Shown here in pieces: positions 1-11,105 of a stretch of DNA of 64,000 nucleotides. This stretch comes from Selaginella tamariscina. Taxonomy: Eukaryota; Streptophyta; Lycopodiopsida; Selaginellales; Selaginellaceae. Made by a program: the position numbers and the translations under genes. The notes beneath the pieces are model-generated. The model was not told the DNA's origin. It saw only the letters and a program-made list of their open reading frames with translations, and did no database searches. The stretch's first letter is position 1; every line of letters starts with the position of its first letter. The DNA lies in NCBI GenBank assembly GCA_003024785.1, contig PUQB01000013.1, positions 62,001-126,000 on the forward strand, given 5' to 3'.

Positions 1-1293
1 ATATTTTTCTTATCAATTACTTATTAGTTAATAATAATAATAATCATAGTAAGACTAACAACTCATACAATCCAATAGTAAAGTATATAACATTGCCATA
101 TTACACATCATAAACATTGTATGTAAACAGTTTTTGTCATAATAACAACATGCTTTAACCTTAAGCTTTCAATTTAATCTTTTAAAAGACCTTAACAATA
201 TAAGTTTAGATTAAATGGTTTGTTACGTTTCTTTACAAAATTATTCCATAACATATGTACCATGTTTCCAAATACTCCCTTGCCAAAGAGCTAAGCTCCT
301 ATGTAAGAACCATGAGTATTTGCCTTATGTGGAAGCCTTCTTCTCCTAGTTACATGTAGAAGAGTTGTAAAAAAATGCCCAAACCTTTTTCTACTTGTGG
401 TTTGAAACCTTAACAAAATGAATTGCAATAGATGTGGTAAACACTATAGAACATAGATGACAATGCAAATTTTTCTTTTGTACACATGTTGATGACAATA
501 TATAAACTTAATCTTCTTAGAACAAATGTGATGACTCCTAAATAGGAAATAATCTCCACTAACACCCACTTAATGTTTGTGAAAGTCGTAGTTCTTCTTA
601 TTTTATACCAAGTGGTTGAACTAAGGTTGAAAATATTCAGCAATACCAGACTCACTGCAGAACTTGTCACAGTGTAAGGCTGAATCTTCTCCTTGTTACT
701 GAGGAGATCCTTCCATGGTTAAGTATAATAGCTAAGTTAAAAATTATTAAATAGTTACCAACATAAAAGATAAACTTACCAAATTCAAAATTAATTAAGT
801 TAAAGGATAATAATTAGGTTAAAGGTTTATGTTTTCTTATCAAAGGTAGCTCTGTATCCATGTGTGAAATTAATGTGGGCATGTGTACTAGTATTCTACC
901 CAAGAATTAATTATGAAATTTTTAAGTCAATGTGAAAATAAATAAAATTTAAAGCATATTTGAAGAATTTTCTTGTCATGAATATCGTGCTTGACCCATG
1001 GAATGAAGGGGTCTATTGAGTAGCCAGGGGATGTGGCTTTGTCAACCTCGTTTGCAATGGAGACACTGAGGGGCACCATGTTGGATGAGTAACTATTACA
1101 ATAATACTCTAAATGTGACATGTGGAAACAAAGTGGTTATTCCTAAGTTGTTGGCCAAGTGTAAATTTGAATATTATAAGATAAATGTATGTTTTGATTT
1201 TTTAAATTATAATAATTTTATATTATATATACATATAAGAACTAGATTGTTAATTGATTAAGTAAGTATAATAAAACAATTACTAATGTCTTT
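1..1293. other. AT-rich spacer, no recognisable gene
   Basis: AT-rich sequence left of the first retrotransposon. Two short minus-strand open stretches (about 410-670 and 927-1121) were read. They show no family motif I recognise, no convincing splice sites and no codon pattern that stands out. I see no tRNA, transposon ends or promoter-like cluster here. Confidence 0.5.
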
Positions 1294-1510
1294 TGTAAGG
1301 TAATTACCATGGTATATTCTAGAAAATACTAGAAGTTACTAGAAGTTACTAGAGATATTTATGGTCTAGCTAAATCCTTATAGGATAGTCCAAATATAGC
1401 TAGAATATACCTTTTCCTTTGTATATATAAACCCTGACCTTGAATACAAAGGATATTTGAGTTTTCTGTCTTTTCGTATATTTATTGAGTTATGTCTCGG
1501 GGTTCTCACA
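1294..1510 (+). repeat. 5' LTR of the Ty3/gypsy element
   Basis: A 217-bp repeat starting TG and ending CA, matched by 9206-9412. It contains a TATATATAA-like box near 1420. Two bases after its end a TGG triplet starts a stretch (from 1512) in the place of a primer-binding site; I could not assign the tRNA. Confidence 0.85.
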
Positions 1511-1643
1511 CTGGTGGAGAAGTCGGGCAATTTTGTGAGAGAAGTTTCTTTTGATCTTCTTTTCTTTTATTTTTTCTTTTCAATCCTTCCTTTTTTTTTT
1601 TTTCCTTTCCTTTGTTTCCTTTGTTTCCTTTCATACGATTCTT

Positions 1644-3060
1644 ATGGAGCAACAACTTTTTGGAACAACTAATTCGCATCACCACCAGCATAAACAACTC
1701 CTTCAACGCTTGCAAGTTCCAGTTCTAGCTCCTACTCCTCAATCAAACCCACGTGTACAACCTCAACCATTTCGAGGTGCACCGGGTGCAGATGTTCACC
1801 ATTGGTTGGCCCATTTCATCAATATTGCCACATATCATGGTGGACAGCTACGCATTGCCTTCGCGAGTTTCCAACGTGTCTTTTAGATGTTGCTCTTCAA
1901 TGGTATAATAGTCGTCCACCACCAATAGGTTTACTCACGGATGACAATGCTAGTTCACCCTTCAAGCTGAATTTAAATTAACTTTTGGGAAAGCAGAAGA
2001 TTCTGACAATGCATTTCAATAACTCCATAGTTTGAAGCAAGCACCAAATGAATATGTCATGCAGTTTGCTATAAAGTTTCGTGATCTCTTGATGTGAGCG
2101 GATCCCACCATGTCCGAGTGTAGCAAATTAGGAATGTTATGGCCTGCTCTTCGACCAGATCTTGTTGGTTATGTTCGAGCACTGGGTCCTATCACTTTGG
2201 AAGAGGCTTTCATTCGTGCACAACATTTTGAAGCGACTCCAAGAGTACAATTACCCATTCCAGAGGCCATAACTCCTCCAACTTTCAATGCTCCTGTTGG
2301 TCCTGTGCCTATGGAGGTAGAAGCTGCTCGCATTAATGGTGCTGGTCGTGGTGCTGGTTGTGGTCAAGGACAAGGACAATGACGATTGTCTTGTTGGGCT
2401 TGTGGTGTACTTAGTCACACTTACCAACATTGTCGGCGGTTTCCTGATTGGCAACCACCATATCCAAGTTGGCATCCAGGTCAGAATCAACCGGTTGTTG
2501 TTGTGGATGTTACTCCCGTGGAGGCGGAAAACAAGTAGGTGTGTTGGGTACGAAGGCACATAACACCTTTCCTTCATCTCCTAGTCCTTCATCTTTTCTT
2601 TCTTTTTCACCTCAAGCTTCGCGAACTCCTCATAAAGGGTTATCTCCATTTACGCTACAAGGTTTTATACATGGTAACCCTGTAACTATTCTTATTGATA
2701 CAGGTTCTAGTATTTCTTCGATTTCTGCTAATGTGGTTACACGTTGTGCTTTGACAACGGTGCCAAGCAAGGAAGCTTTACATGTTTTGTATGACAATGG
2801 ATGTACTTGAGCTGCTTCGTCTACACTTGCTCAAGTACCTTTGTAGTTTGGAACTTATGCAGACGAGTTGCAACTCCATGTATTCTCACACTAGATTTTT
2901 GATATTATCCTTGGGTGTACTTGGTTAGATGCATGTAAGGCAAGTTGCCAATTTGGACCTCGGCGGTTAATACTTCCAGGGCATTCACCTTTTTTTTTGG
3001 ATAAACTCCCTCTCAAGCGATGTGGAGCAATTTTGTCAAGTGCCATCATGCATGGGTTAG
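1644..3060 (+). pseudogene. gag and protease region of the Ty3/gypsy fossil
   Basis: The first part (about 1644-2390) reads as a plant gypsy gag: a stretch with VHHWLAHF, then a capsid-like segment, then a glycine-rich tail and a region with a likely zinc-knuckle cluster near 2400-2460. Further on, around 2660-2770, the aspartic protease reads ILIDTGSSISSIS, with the active-site DTGSS. The region is broken in several places. It ends at the left edge of the inserted CACTA-like element. Confidence 0.75.
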
Positions 3061-3098
3061 ATGTTTCAGCAGTGGTGTCCTCAGTGTCAAGGAACTCT

Positions 3099-3114
3099 CA
3101 CCGGAAAATGTAAA
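3099..3114 (+). repeat. left terminal inverted repeat of the CACTA-like element
   Basis: CACCGGAAAATGTAAA, preceded by TCT at 3096-3098. It is a perfect inverted match to 6394-6409. Confidence 0.9.
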
Positions 3115-3429
3115 CCCCTAGTTTTTGGCATTTTTAAGGTAAAAAACAACACTAGAAAACAAGCCTTTGTTTTTGTAAAAGTAGTTAACATACTAGGGGT
3201 CGAACATTGGTTTATTTTTAACATAGTTAATATACATTGTATTATTATTTTGTTTTTACCCTTGTTTTTACCCTTTGTTTTATACAGTAATAATTTCTTT
3301 TTGTTTTCTATATAATTTATTTTATTTAATTTTAGATTGATTTATTGATTTTAATTGTACTTAATAAAAACTCTTTAACTTTCATTAATTAAATTAAAAA
3401 TAATAAACTTATTAATTTCTGGTGATCTC

Positions 3430-4183
3430 TCTGTGAATCCCCTCTCTCTCTCTCACACACACCAGTCCACCTTTCGGAAGCGTTTCTTCATGCGTGAGGT
3501 TCTGCATCAACGAGGCCTCTGCAAGAAAAGAAACTAATGTAAACAAGATTCACCAGTTATACTGTGTGTGTGTATAGCTAGATAGATAATATGCTATTAT
3601 AATATTATTGCAATAAGCACAAGCCTATACGTATATTGTCAATCCTGATATATATGAATGCATACACATCTAGAATACATGTATGTATGCTATATAGGAA
3701 ATATATAATAGGACTCGGCTGAAAACTGTTGTTCTTTTAAGCTACATGTCTTGTGTTCTTCTCCTCTGTCTCTGTGTGTGTGTGTGATAACTAGATAAAA
3801 GAAAGCCATTGTACATGTACTTAATGCCTTCTGATGTTGCCAGATTCAAAGCGGCCCTGTGAGTGAAACATCATCCAAACAATGAGCAAAATAAACAATC
3901 AAATAAGACGTATCAAGACGTATAAATGCATATATAGACTTAGATGATAATTTGCTTATAAGGAATTATAACTGTCTGAACTGTCCATACATACAGTGTG
4001 TGTGGGTGTGTGTGTGAAGAACAAAAAACTTACGACTGCATCTGTTTGTCCATCGATGAACCAGAGCCCTATATCCCCTTTCCAGATAACAAGAGTGCTG
4101 GACTCGGACAGCTTGTACTTGACCACTCCAGTGAGTGGCTCCGGAGGCGGAGGTGGGGGAGGGGTCGGTTTCTCCCCACACAC
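3430..4183 (-). pseudogene. captured exon-like segments of unknown origin (left part of Pack element)
   Basis: Three minus-strand segments with plausible splice borders lie between the left TIR arm and the MECR exons. About 4035-4180 reads a proline run (PPPPPPPEP) followed by VVKYKLSESSTLVIWKGDIG and a donor GTAAGT. About 3800-3860 follows a TCACTCACAG acceptor. About 3450-3520 follows a TTCTTGCAG acceptor and reads EASLMQNLTHEETLP. They do not match the part of MECR that should come next after the exon at 4233-4332, so they may come from another gene. I do not recognise the family. Confidence 0.4.
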
Positions 4184-4232
4184 TCACACACACACGTGTG
4201 TGCTTACATCTGTTCGTATATGAAATACTCAC

Positions 4233-5572
4233 CACAATATTTTTGAAGTTTGGTGAATCAAATTGACTGTCAAGCACGACTTGCGTTGCACCTAAATCCA
4301 TTAGCTTTTTCTTAGCGTCTTCAATTCCTGGCCTGAAATCACGAATTATATAAGAAACCACACAATATGCATTCATATGTATCAGCGTGTAATGACTGTC
4401 ACTTACAAGACGTGTGTATCTACTATGAACGTACGTACATAGGTTACAGCTATCTATATGTACGTGTATACGACTATGTGTACGTCGGTACATAAAATAT
4501 ACGTTATGTACCTCTCACGCACAATATTGATGGTCTGGAGACCTTTTGCGTGTGCAATTTGTATGACACATTGTCCAACCATACTCGTAGACCCGTTCTG
4601 AACAACCACATCCCCTGCAACGAACGCGCGCGCACACACACACAAATAAATACATATATTAGTTTTTAAACGTAAAACTTCAAAAATAACAATTAATAGA
4701 AGTTTTAGTAAGTTAATATTTAATTAATTACCAGCTTCTAACGAAGCAAAATCTTCGAGCATTCTGAGTGCGGTGCAGGGGTTGATAGAGATGGTAGCCA
4801 GGTATTCCATGGGCACATTATCAGGAACTTTACACCATACACTCTCCTCTTTTAGCACATGTGTGCTCCACGTTCCTGCACAGATACGTGTGTAACTTAA
4901 AAGCTAAGTTTTATAATGTTCAGTAACTTCGGTTATCTATGTATTTATTTAACTGGATTAAGATAAAGTATTTATATATATAAATTATATACTTATTATA
5001 CTAACCGATTCCGGAATATGTTGGAATGACCCAATCTCCTACTGACAAATGTTTAACATCCGATCCAACAGAAACTACCTGTCCAACACCTTCACCACCG
5101 GCAACTGCAGGAGGTGTAGGTCGCATCGGATATACCCCTGAAAACAAGAAAAAGACAAAAAATTAAACTTTTATAAAACATGTAAAATTAATAAACCATT
5201 GATAATGTATGTATATCTACATGTGTCTGCCACATATATATATATATAAACTTACAATCAATATATATAAACGCAAATAAATCTCTCTCTCTCAAAATCC
5301 AGTCCAATTCTAACACATAAAATGTATGTACATGTACATACAATACATATAGATTATAATCAAATGCTAAACCATAGTAAAGACAGCGTACAACATTATA
5401 ACTTACATACACTATTGAGAACACTGTATGATACTGAAGTGGCTATGTTACGGGTACACACACGTTCAACCTTCTATTCTGTTGATGTCTGATGGGTTGA
5501 TAGGAGCTGCCAGCATCTTGACGCATACTTCCCCTTTCTCAAGAGGACGACCAGGAAGCTCCATTATTCTTT
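4233..5572 (-). pseudogene. MECR: captured, 3'-truncated MECR (mitochondrial trans-2-enoyl-CoA reductase) gene fragment
   Basis: Five consecutive exons read in phase on the minus strand: about 5471-5572, 5006-5137, 4732-4875, 4512-4614 and 4233-4332. Together they give the N-terminal and nucleotide-binding parts of a zinc-free medium-chain reductase. Recognisable pieces are MLAAPINPSDINRIEG, GEGVGQVVSVGSDV, VGDWVIPTYSGIG, ISINPCTALRMLEDF and [21 protein letters not shown]. The family makes acyl-ACP in mitochondrial fatty acid synthesis. Introns and GT-AG borders are kept, so capture was at the DNA level. The catalytic C-terminal half is missing, and no transit peptide is evident upstream of MELPGRPL. 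A complete parent gene is expected elsewhere in the genome. This copy sits inside a CACTA-like transposon, and I infer it is not functional as a reductase. Confidence 0.8.
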
Positions 5573-5763
5573 TTATATAAACATCCATTTGTATAAAAGA
5601 AACATATATGTATATACATACATACACGAATTTATGTGTGTGTATCTATATACACAATATACATATGTTGATGACCCTGTGGTTTATGTTTATATAATAT
5701 ACATCTACACCACATTTTCATATAATTAATTGAATCTGTAACTTGTATATCTACAATACACAC

Positions 5764-6230
5764 TTACTTGTGGACATCGATAAATGTGGTTGATCTTACC
5801 ATCTTGTTGATTCTCTCTATTCTACTGGGACGATCGAAATTGGGTCTTCTCCGGGGCCTGTCCATGGACTTTAGACCACCCATTGCACAGCTTATCCTTG
5901 TTGGCATTGCATAGAAATCTGTACACAGGCATGTCATGGATGGCCAAGGCCATGGAGATGATGCTCCTCTCATTTGTTGGTCCTGCTGTCCAGATGGTGG
6001 GAAACTGTCCGCTAAACAAGAGAGCTTCATTACGAGTGTAGTATTCGCTGGGATGATGATCGGTGCATATTCTTGGGGTAGTGTATAACCATGAATCCAC
6101 TCACCAGATTAAGTGGCCACCGTTGATATTGCACAGCGCCATATGGAGAGCCAAACCCATGCCGCCGGATCTGCAGAGCACGCTCCACCGCTTCACAGAA
6201 AGAACCCTAAAGCATATTCTAGGATCCCGT
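5764..6230 (-). pseudogene. captured exon-like segments of unknown origin (right part of Pack element)
   Basis: On the minus strand about 5822-6100 is an open stretch with a strongly protein-like composition, including YYTRNEALLFSGQFPTIWTA and HDMPVYRFLCNANKDKLCN. Just upstream, about 6110-6230 reads LALHMALCNINGGHLIW and ends at a good donor GTGAGT. The pieces lie between the right TIR arm and the MECR exons, in the same orientation. I do not recognise the family. They are either further captured host sequence or a decayed part of the transposon's own genes. Confidence 0.4.
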
Positions 6231-6393
6231 TAGCTCACTATATTTTAATGAATTATAACATAATTTTATACATGTTACAAACCCAAAAACCAACCCTTGT
6301 TCTTGGACCCTTAGTACTTCCCCTAGTATGTTAGTCAAATTTTTTTTACCCTAGTATTTATAAAATTAGGCATAGTTTTTTTGCTTTGTTTAT

Positions 6394-6409
6394 TTTACAT
6401 TTTCCGGTG
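6394..6409 (-). repeat. right terminal inverted repeat of the CACTA-like element
   Basis: TTTACATTTTCCGGTG, followed by TCT at 6410-6412. The retrotransposon reading resumes immediately to the right. Confidence 0.9.
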
Positions 6410-9126
6410 TCTGAAAATGTACATGTGGCAACTGAACCAACTTCTTCTCAGCGAGAGTTTCAGGTACAACAATTATTAAAGAAATATTTAGATCTTTCTC
6501 TATAGATATCACCCCTACTGCTAAGGTTCGAACACAACACCACATTCGAATAGGGGATGCTTTACCTTCTAAAGCTGCTGTTCGAAGGCGATCTCCAAAA
6601 GAATTGGCCATTATACGAAAATGTGTGTCAGAGTTAGAGAAGAAGATGGCTCACCGTTCTTTCAGTCCATGGGCATCGAAGCCCCATTTGGTGGATAAAC
6701 CTGATGGATCTAAGCGGTTCACAGTGGATTACCGTCCCGTCAATGCTGTTACAGAACCAGATAGCTATCCCTTGCTGAACACACAGGATTTATTAGATCA
6801 ATTGGGTAAGAGTCGTTGGTTTACTAAATTGGATCTTGCTTCAGGTTATTGGCAAATTCCTATGGCTTCCGAAGACATTCCCAAAACAGCATTTCGAACT
6901 CCTTTTGGTTTATATGAGTTCCTTGTTATGCCTTTTGGTTTAGTATCTGCTCCTGCCACATTTCAGCACATGATGGATGAAGTTTTTAATGATGAGTTTC
7001 TGGAGATAGTTGCAAAGTACTTGGATGACATTCTGGTTCATACTCAGGGATCTTGGGAAGATCATCTCAAGGAAGTAGCTCATGTGTTTGATCGTTTACG
7101 AGAGTATTGGCTCAAGTTGAAGAAGCCCAAGTGTGTTTTTGGCACAGTTGAAACTATGTATTTGGGGTACATGGTTTCTCGTGAGGGGTTACGTGTGGAT
7201 CCATTCAAGGTGGAGGCTGTGGCGAAATTTCCTCGTCCAACGGATATACGATCTTTATGGCGATTTCTTGGTAAGATCACATATTTAGGACGTTTTATAC
7301 CTCGTTTGGCTAATGTCAATGCTCCTTTGCGAGCTTTGTTGCATGAGGATGTTCCTTTTGTGTGGACTAACGATTGTGAAGATTCTTTTTGTAAGCTACG
7401 ACAGTATTTTACGTCCCCTCCAGTGCTTCATTATCCAGATTTTTCTCATCCTTTTATATTACGAACGGATGCTTCTTCCGTAGGTATTGGTGGAGTCCTA
7501 ATGCAGACTGAGGTATGTGATTAGTCCGTTCGACATTCCATTGCATATGTGAGTAGGGCATTGCAAGGCCCTGAACACAACTATTGTGCTTCAGATCTTG
7601 AGTGTTTAGCTGCAGTGTGGGCTTTGAGCGTCTTCATGTATATCTCCATGGATCTCATACGCTTTTGGAGTGTGATCATGCAGTTGTTTCTGCCTTATTA
7701 AAGAATAAAAAGTTGCTCGGACGATCTGCCAGATGGGCACTTCGGCTCCAGATGTATGAGACTTTGAGGTCAAACATTGTCTTGGGGATAATATGGTGAA
7801 TGCTGATGCTCTTTCAAGGGCTCCTTGTGTAGTTATGGCCAATCAATTGGATCTTTCAATTCCATCTCTTGCAGAGGTCTCAAGGGCTCAGGAAATAGAT
7901 GCTTGGATTTAACCTATTCGTTTGGCACTAACCAATCCTTCTCAACCATTCAACTCTCGTTTTTCTTCATTTGTGGCACAATTTCGCATACATGAAGGTG
8001 TGGTTTATTTATTAGCACAGATGTTACAACTTCACTACGTTTGGCAATTCCAACCACTTTTGTCCTAGGTATCTTGCAGCATATCATGATTCACCACTTT
8101 TCTGGCGGACATTTTGGTTATCGAAGAACTTTGGACAGCTTACAACGTTCTTTTTACTGGCCGAATATGCGACAAGATGTGATCTAGTACGTACGAAGTT
8201 GTTCATTACGTCAGGACTCGGAACTCTCACGATCAACTGGTGCTTTAGAATCTATACAAGTGGAACGGCCATTCGAACTTGTTGCATGGGATTAATTGGT
8301 CCTTTTCCACCTTCAACTGGAGGCAACCGATACGTTATGGTTTTAACAGATTATTTAACACGTTTAGGTGGAGGTTGGAGCTTTACCAAATGCCATGGCC
8401 CATAGTGTTGCTGATTTTCTACTCACTTGGGTAATTTTGCGTCATTCATGTCCAGAACAGATTTTATCAGATAATGGACCTGTCTTTATTGATGAAGTTT
8501 TAAAGATTTTGACTTCACAGATGGGAATTCAACAATCTTTCACATCTCCCTTTCATCCACAAACAGATGGGTTAGTTGAGCGTTTGAATCGGACTTTTAA
8601 AGGTATGATTTCTAAGTATGTAAATCCTACTCAGAATGATTGGATTAGTATTTGCGATACTTAGAATTTGCATACAACACTGGCATTCAAAGTTCCATTG
8701 GCATGTCTCCATTCAAAGCATTGTATGGGCGAGACCCTCGAATGCCTCCAGAAGTTGTTTGGCTTCTCACAAACCTAAATATGCTGAAGCTCGATATTGG
8801 GCAACTTACTAGATTGAGCTCTTCCTTTACTACATGCTACCTCAGTAGAACATTTAGGTCGGGCAAAAGTTCAACAACAACAAGATTATAATTCTCGTCA
8901 TCGGCCACCTCCTCAATTTGCTATTGGTGACCTTGTTTTTGTATATTTTTTGGAACTTCATCAAAAAGGACTCTCTCCAGGTTTCTTGCGGAAATGGCTC
9001 AGTCCTTATAAATTTCTTCGTCAAGTTGGCCTTCAAGTTTACCATGTGCAAGATGTTGAGTCTCGAGAAGCACCTTTGGTTGCTCACGTTTTACGACTGA
9101 AAAAGTTTTTCTTACGAGGGGAATAA
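6410..9126 (+). pseudogene. reverse transcriptase, RNase H and integrase region of the Ty3/gypsy fossil
   Basis: 6604-7524 carries a long reverse-transcriptase stretch with FTKLDLASGYWQIPM, FGLVSAPATFQ and the catalytic motif YLDDILV, followed by the gypsy-type RNase H start ILRTDASSVGIGGVL. RNase H continues to about 7850. An integrase zinc-binding HH-CC segment lies near 8060-8210 (HHFSGGHFGYRRT), followed by the DDE core with SDNGPVF and QTDGLVERLNRTF around 8470-8610. The stretch ends at a purine-rich tract (GAGGGGAA, 9115-9122) just before the 3' LTR, in the position of a polypurine tract. The integrase half is broken in several places. Confidence 0.85.
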
Positions 9127-9412
9127 TGTAAGGTAATTACCATGGTATATTTTAGAAGTTACTAGAAGTTACTAGAGTATTTATGGTCTGGCTACGAGGG
9201 GATAATGTAAGGTAATTACCATGGTATATTTTAGAAGTTACTAGAAGTTACTAGAGATATTTATGGTCTGGCTAAATCCTTTATAGGATAATCCAAATTT
9301 AGCTAGAATATACCTTTTCCTTTGTATATATAACCCTGACCTTGAATATAAAGGATATCTGAGTTTTCTGTCTTTTTGTATATTTACTGTGTTATGTCTC
9401 GGGGTTCTCACA
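9127..9412 (+). repeat. 3' LTR with a partial tandem duplication of its start
   Basis: The full 3' LTR runs 9206-9412. In front of it a copy of the polypurine tract plus the first 66 or so bases of the LTR occurs once more (about 9115-9192), so the LTR start TGTAAGGTAATTACC appears at both 9127 and 9206. Confidence 0.8.
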
Positions 9413-11097
9413 CTTTGATAAAATAGTGTTTGCCACATTCTTTTGTTTTTGTTATTTTTGATATTCTTTCAAACTTATTGCAACCCTAAGTTCATGCATA
9501 CACACCCATGTGTGCATTTATTGGGTAACAAAGTGTAGCAGTTTATCCACTGCTTGTTTTTATCATAGAAAGTGAGTTCTCAGAAGATTTCAATAATCTC
9601 AATGTAAGAGTATCTACAATTAGATATAACAGCAATGATATATGAAGTATTATCTCCACTATTGCAAATTTGTACACTGAAATATTATATAGTGAAATCT
9701 ACGAATAAAATTCTGGATTTGAGAGTCTAAAACTATTCAAGTTTTGAAAGTAAAAAAAAAAAAATGTCAAATTGCCACATGTTGAATATGTTTTAAGGGA
9801 TGTCTCATTTTTAGTGTTACCCAAATTTGTGCAGGATTATATATAATCGTGCAATCGTAATTCATTGTACATGAGTTCAATATATAAGAAATATCAAGGC
9901 TACTATATTTTCCAAATGAAAGAATGCTACATTTAAATTTTAGGGTTCTTGCTGTCAAATATACACATTCTCATCTTTGTTTTAGTTCGCCTTTGATGGG
10001 GGGTGGTCTGGCTCCAGGTTGTGCCCTGCGATGGATCCCTGCCGCAAGGCCTGCAGGCAACCGGCCTGGCCCAAAGCAAGCAAAGAAGCTTGGCCGGGGG
10101 CGAGCAGCTGAACCAAGCGGGCTATTGTGAATCAAGGTAAGAAGTTAAACTTTGTTGTTATACTCACAGTGTTGTCCACATCAGAAAGTTTGTAACACTT
10201 ACGTTTTACATTTTTAACAGTTTTTTCTACTTTTTAGGTCATTCAAAACACATATCTAACAAATCACAAACTCCAAATGATGGAGGTGTGTATTTTCTTT
10301 CTTTAACTCTCTTCTTTATTAAAATTTTCCTTTTACCATTGAATGATGTAGTTAAAGTCAAAACCTCTTGCGAATTACCAAGGCTCTTATCAAAGGTGAT
10401 CTAGATCTTTTGTCTTTTTTTATCTAACACACTTTTGATAGGAGGGAAAGATATAGTTGGAGCAGATTGAACTTTTGACTACCATTAGATGTGATCCAAA
10501 TGTGTTTTCCCTTTTCTACATGCTTTTTTACCCCTTCTTTTGTAAGTGTACCACCTGAGCACCTAAACACTCACACTCGGATTTCTTAAGCACGCTCAAA
10601 TGGCCCCAAAAAATCTTCTTAGCATGCTTGATGATAAGAACCTTAAATGATTATGAAATAATTAAAATTAATTAAGAATTAATAAAATTAAAACTTTATA
10701 TTTAATAAATGAATATGTTATTTTGAGTCCTCTTTTTCAATGTATTGGTCTTCATTTTTTAAACTTTGGACGCCCACTTAACTTTAAGAAAAAAATATTC
10801 TTAAAATTTCTATTCAATTGATTTTTAACCCAACATAAGTTTATCAAATGTGTTATTGAGCAGCTTTATTAGAGTTACTAGGATGCTTAATAAATAGTCC
10901 CAACATGTTGGGTGGTAAATATGCTTAGGACCCCCAAGATTGGCATCCACTGGCAAGATCTATTAAGAGAAACTGAGAATAAGCAAGAAACCCTAAAACC
11001 AGTTTCATTTTAGATGTGTGAGATATGGAGATTGCAATATATGAATCAAGTGATAGATTGAATGTAACAATAGGCGTAGTGTTATTTATGAAAGTCT
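9413..11097. other. spacer with a GC-rich island
   Basis: AT-rich spacer without a recognised gene. Inside it, about 9995-10136 is markedly GC-rich against its surroundings. One frame from 10018 is open, reading LPQGLQATGLAQSKQRSLAG among others, and ends at a good donor (AAG|GTAAGA at 10136/10137). A possible acceptor (TTTTTAG) occurs about 100 bp further on, but the joined frame soon stops. It could be an isolated exon, a transposon scrap or a non-coding transcript exon; I cannot tell which. Confidence 0.4.
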
Positions 11098-11105
11098 CCA
11101 AGCTT

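Larger units (their letters stand above)
3099..6409. mobile_element. CACTA-like Pack transposon carrying captured host exons
   Basis: The 3311-bp element is bounded by perfect 16-bp terminal inverted repeats, CACCGGAAAATGTAAA at 3099-3114 and its reverse complement at 6394-6409. The 3-bp sequence TCT repeats on both sides (3096-3098 and 6410-6412). CAC termini with a 3-bp target duplication are the hallmarks of the CACTA/EnSpm superfamily. A subterminal motif, AACATACTAGGGG, is shared in inverted orientation by both arms (about 3188-3200 and 6323-6335), another CACTA habit. No transposase is visible. The interior holds minus-strand exons of a MECR-type enoyl reductase with introns kept, plus other exon-like pieces. 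It is therefore a non-autonomous gene-capturing element moved in trans. It lies inside the Ty3/gypsy element at 1294-9412 and is younger than it. Confidence 0.85.
1294..9412 (+). mobile_element. Ty3/gypsy LTR retrotransposon fossil, split by a DNA transposon
   Basis: The element begins TGTAAGG and ends TTCTCACA. Near-identical long terminal repeats lie at 1294-1510 and 9206-9412, flanked by a matching CTTT (1290-1293 and 9413-9416) that is probably the target-site duplication. Reading 5' to 3' there is a gag-like region, an aspartic protease with a DTGSS motif, reverse transcriptase, RNase H and integrase. RT before integrase is the Ty3/gypsy order. About 3.3 kb of the interior (3099-6409) is a foreign DNA transposon. 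The coding part is broken in several places and no whole polyprotein remains. By eye the two LTRs differ at roughly 4-5% of positions plus a few small indels, so the insertion is not recent. Orientation is plus. Confidence 0.9.

Noticed and set aside
410-1121. Minus-strand open stretches as genes
   Set aside because: No family resemblance, no splice context and no codon signal; length is within chance for AT-rich DNA.
4233-5572. Treating the MECR exons as the resident host gene
   Set aside because: They are enclosed by TIRs and a target duplication inside a retrotransposon, and the C-terminal half is missing, so a captured copy is the better reading.
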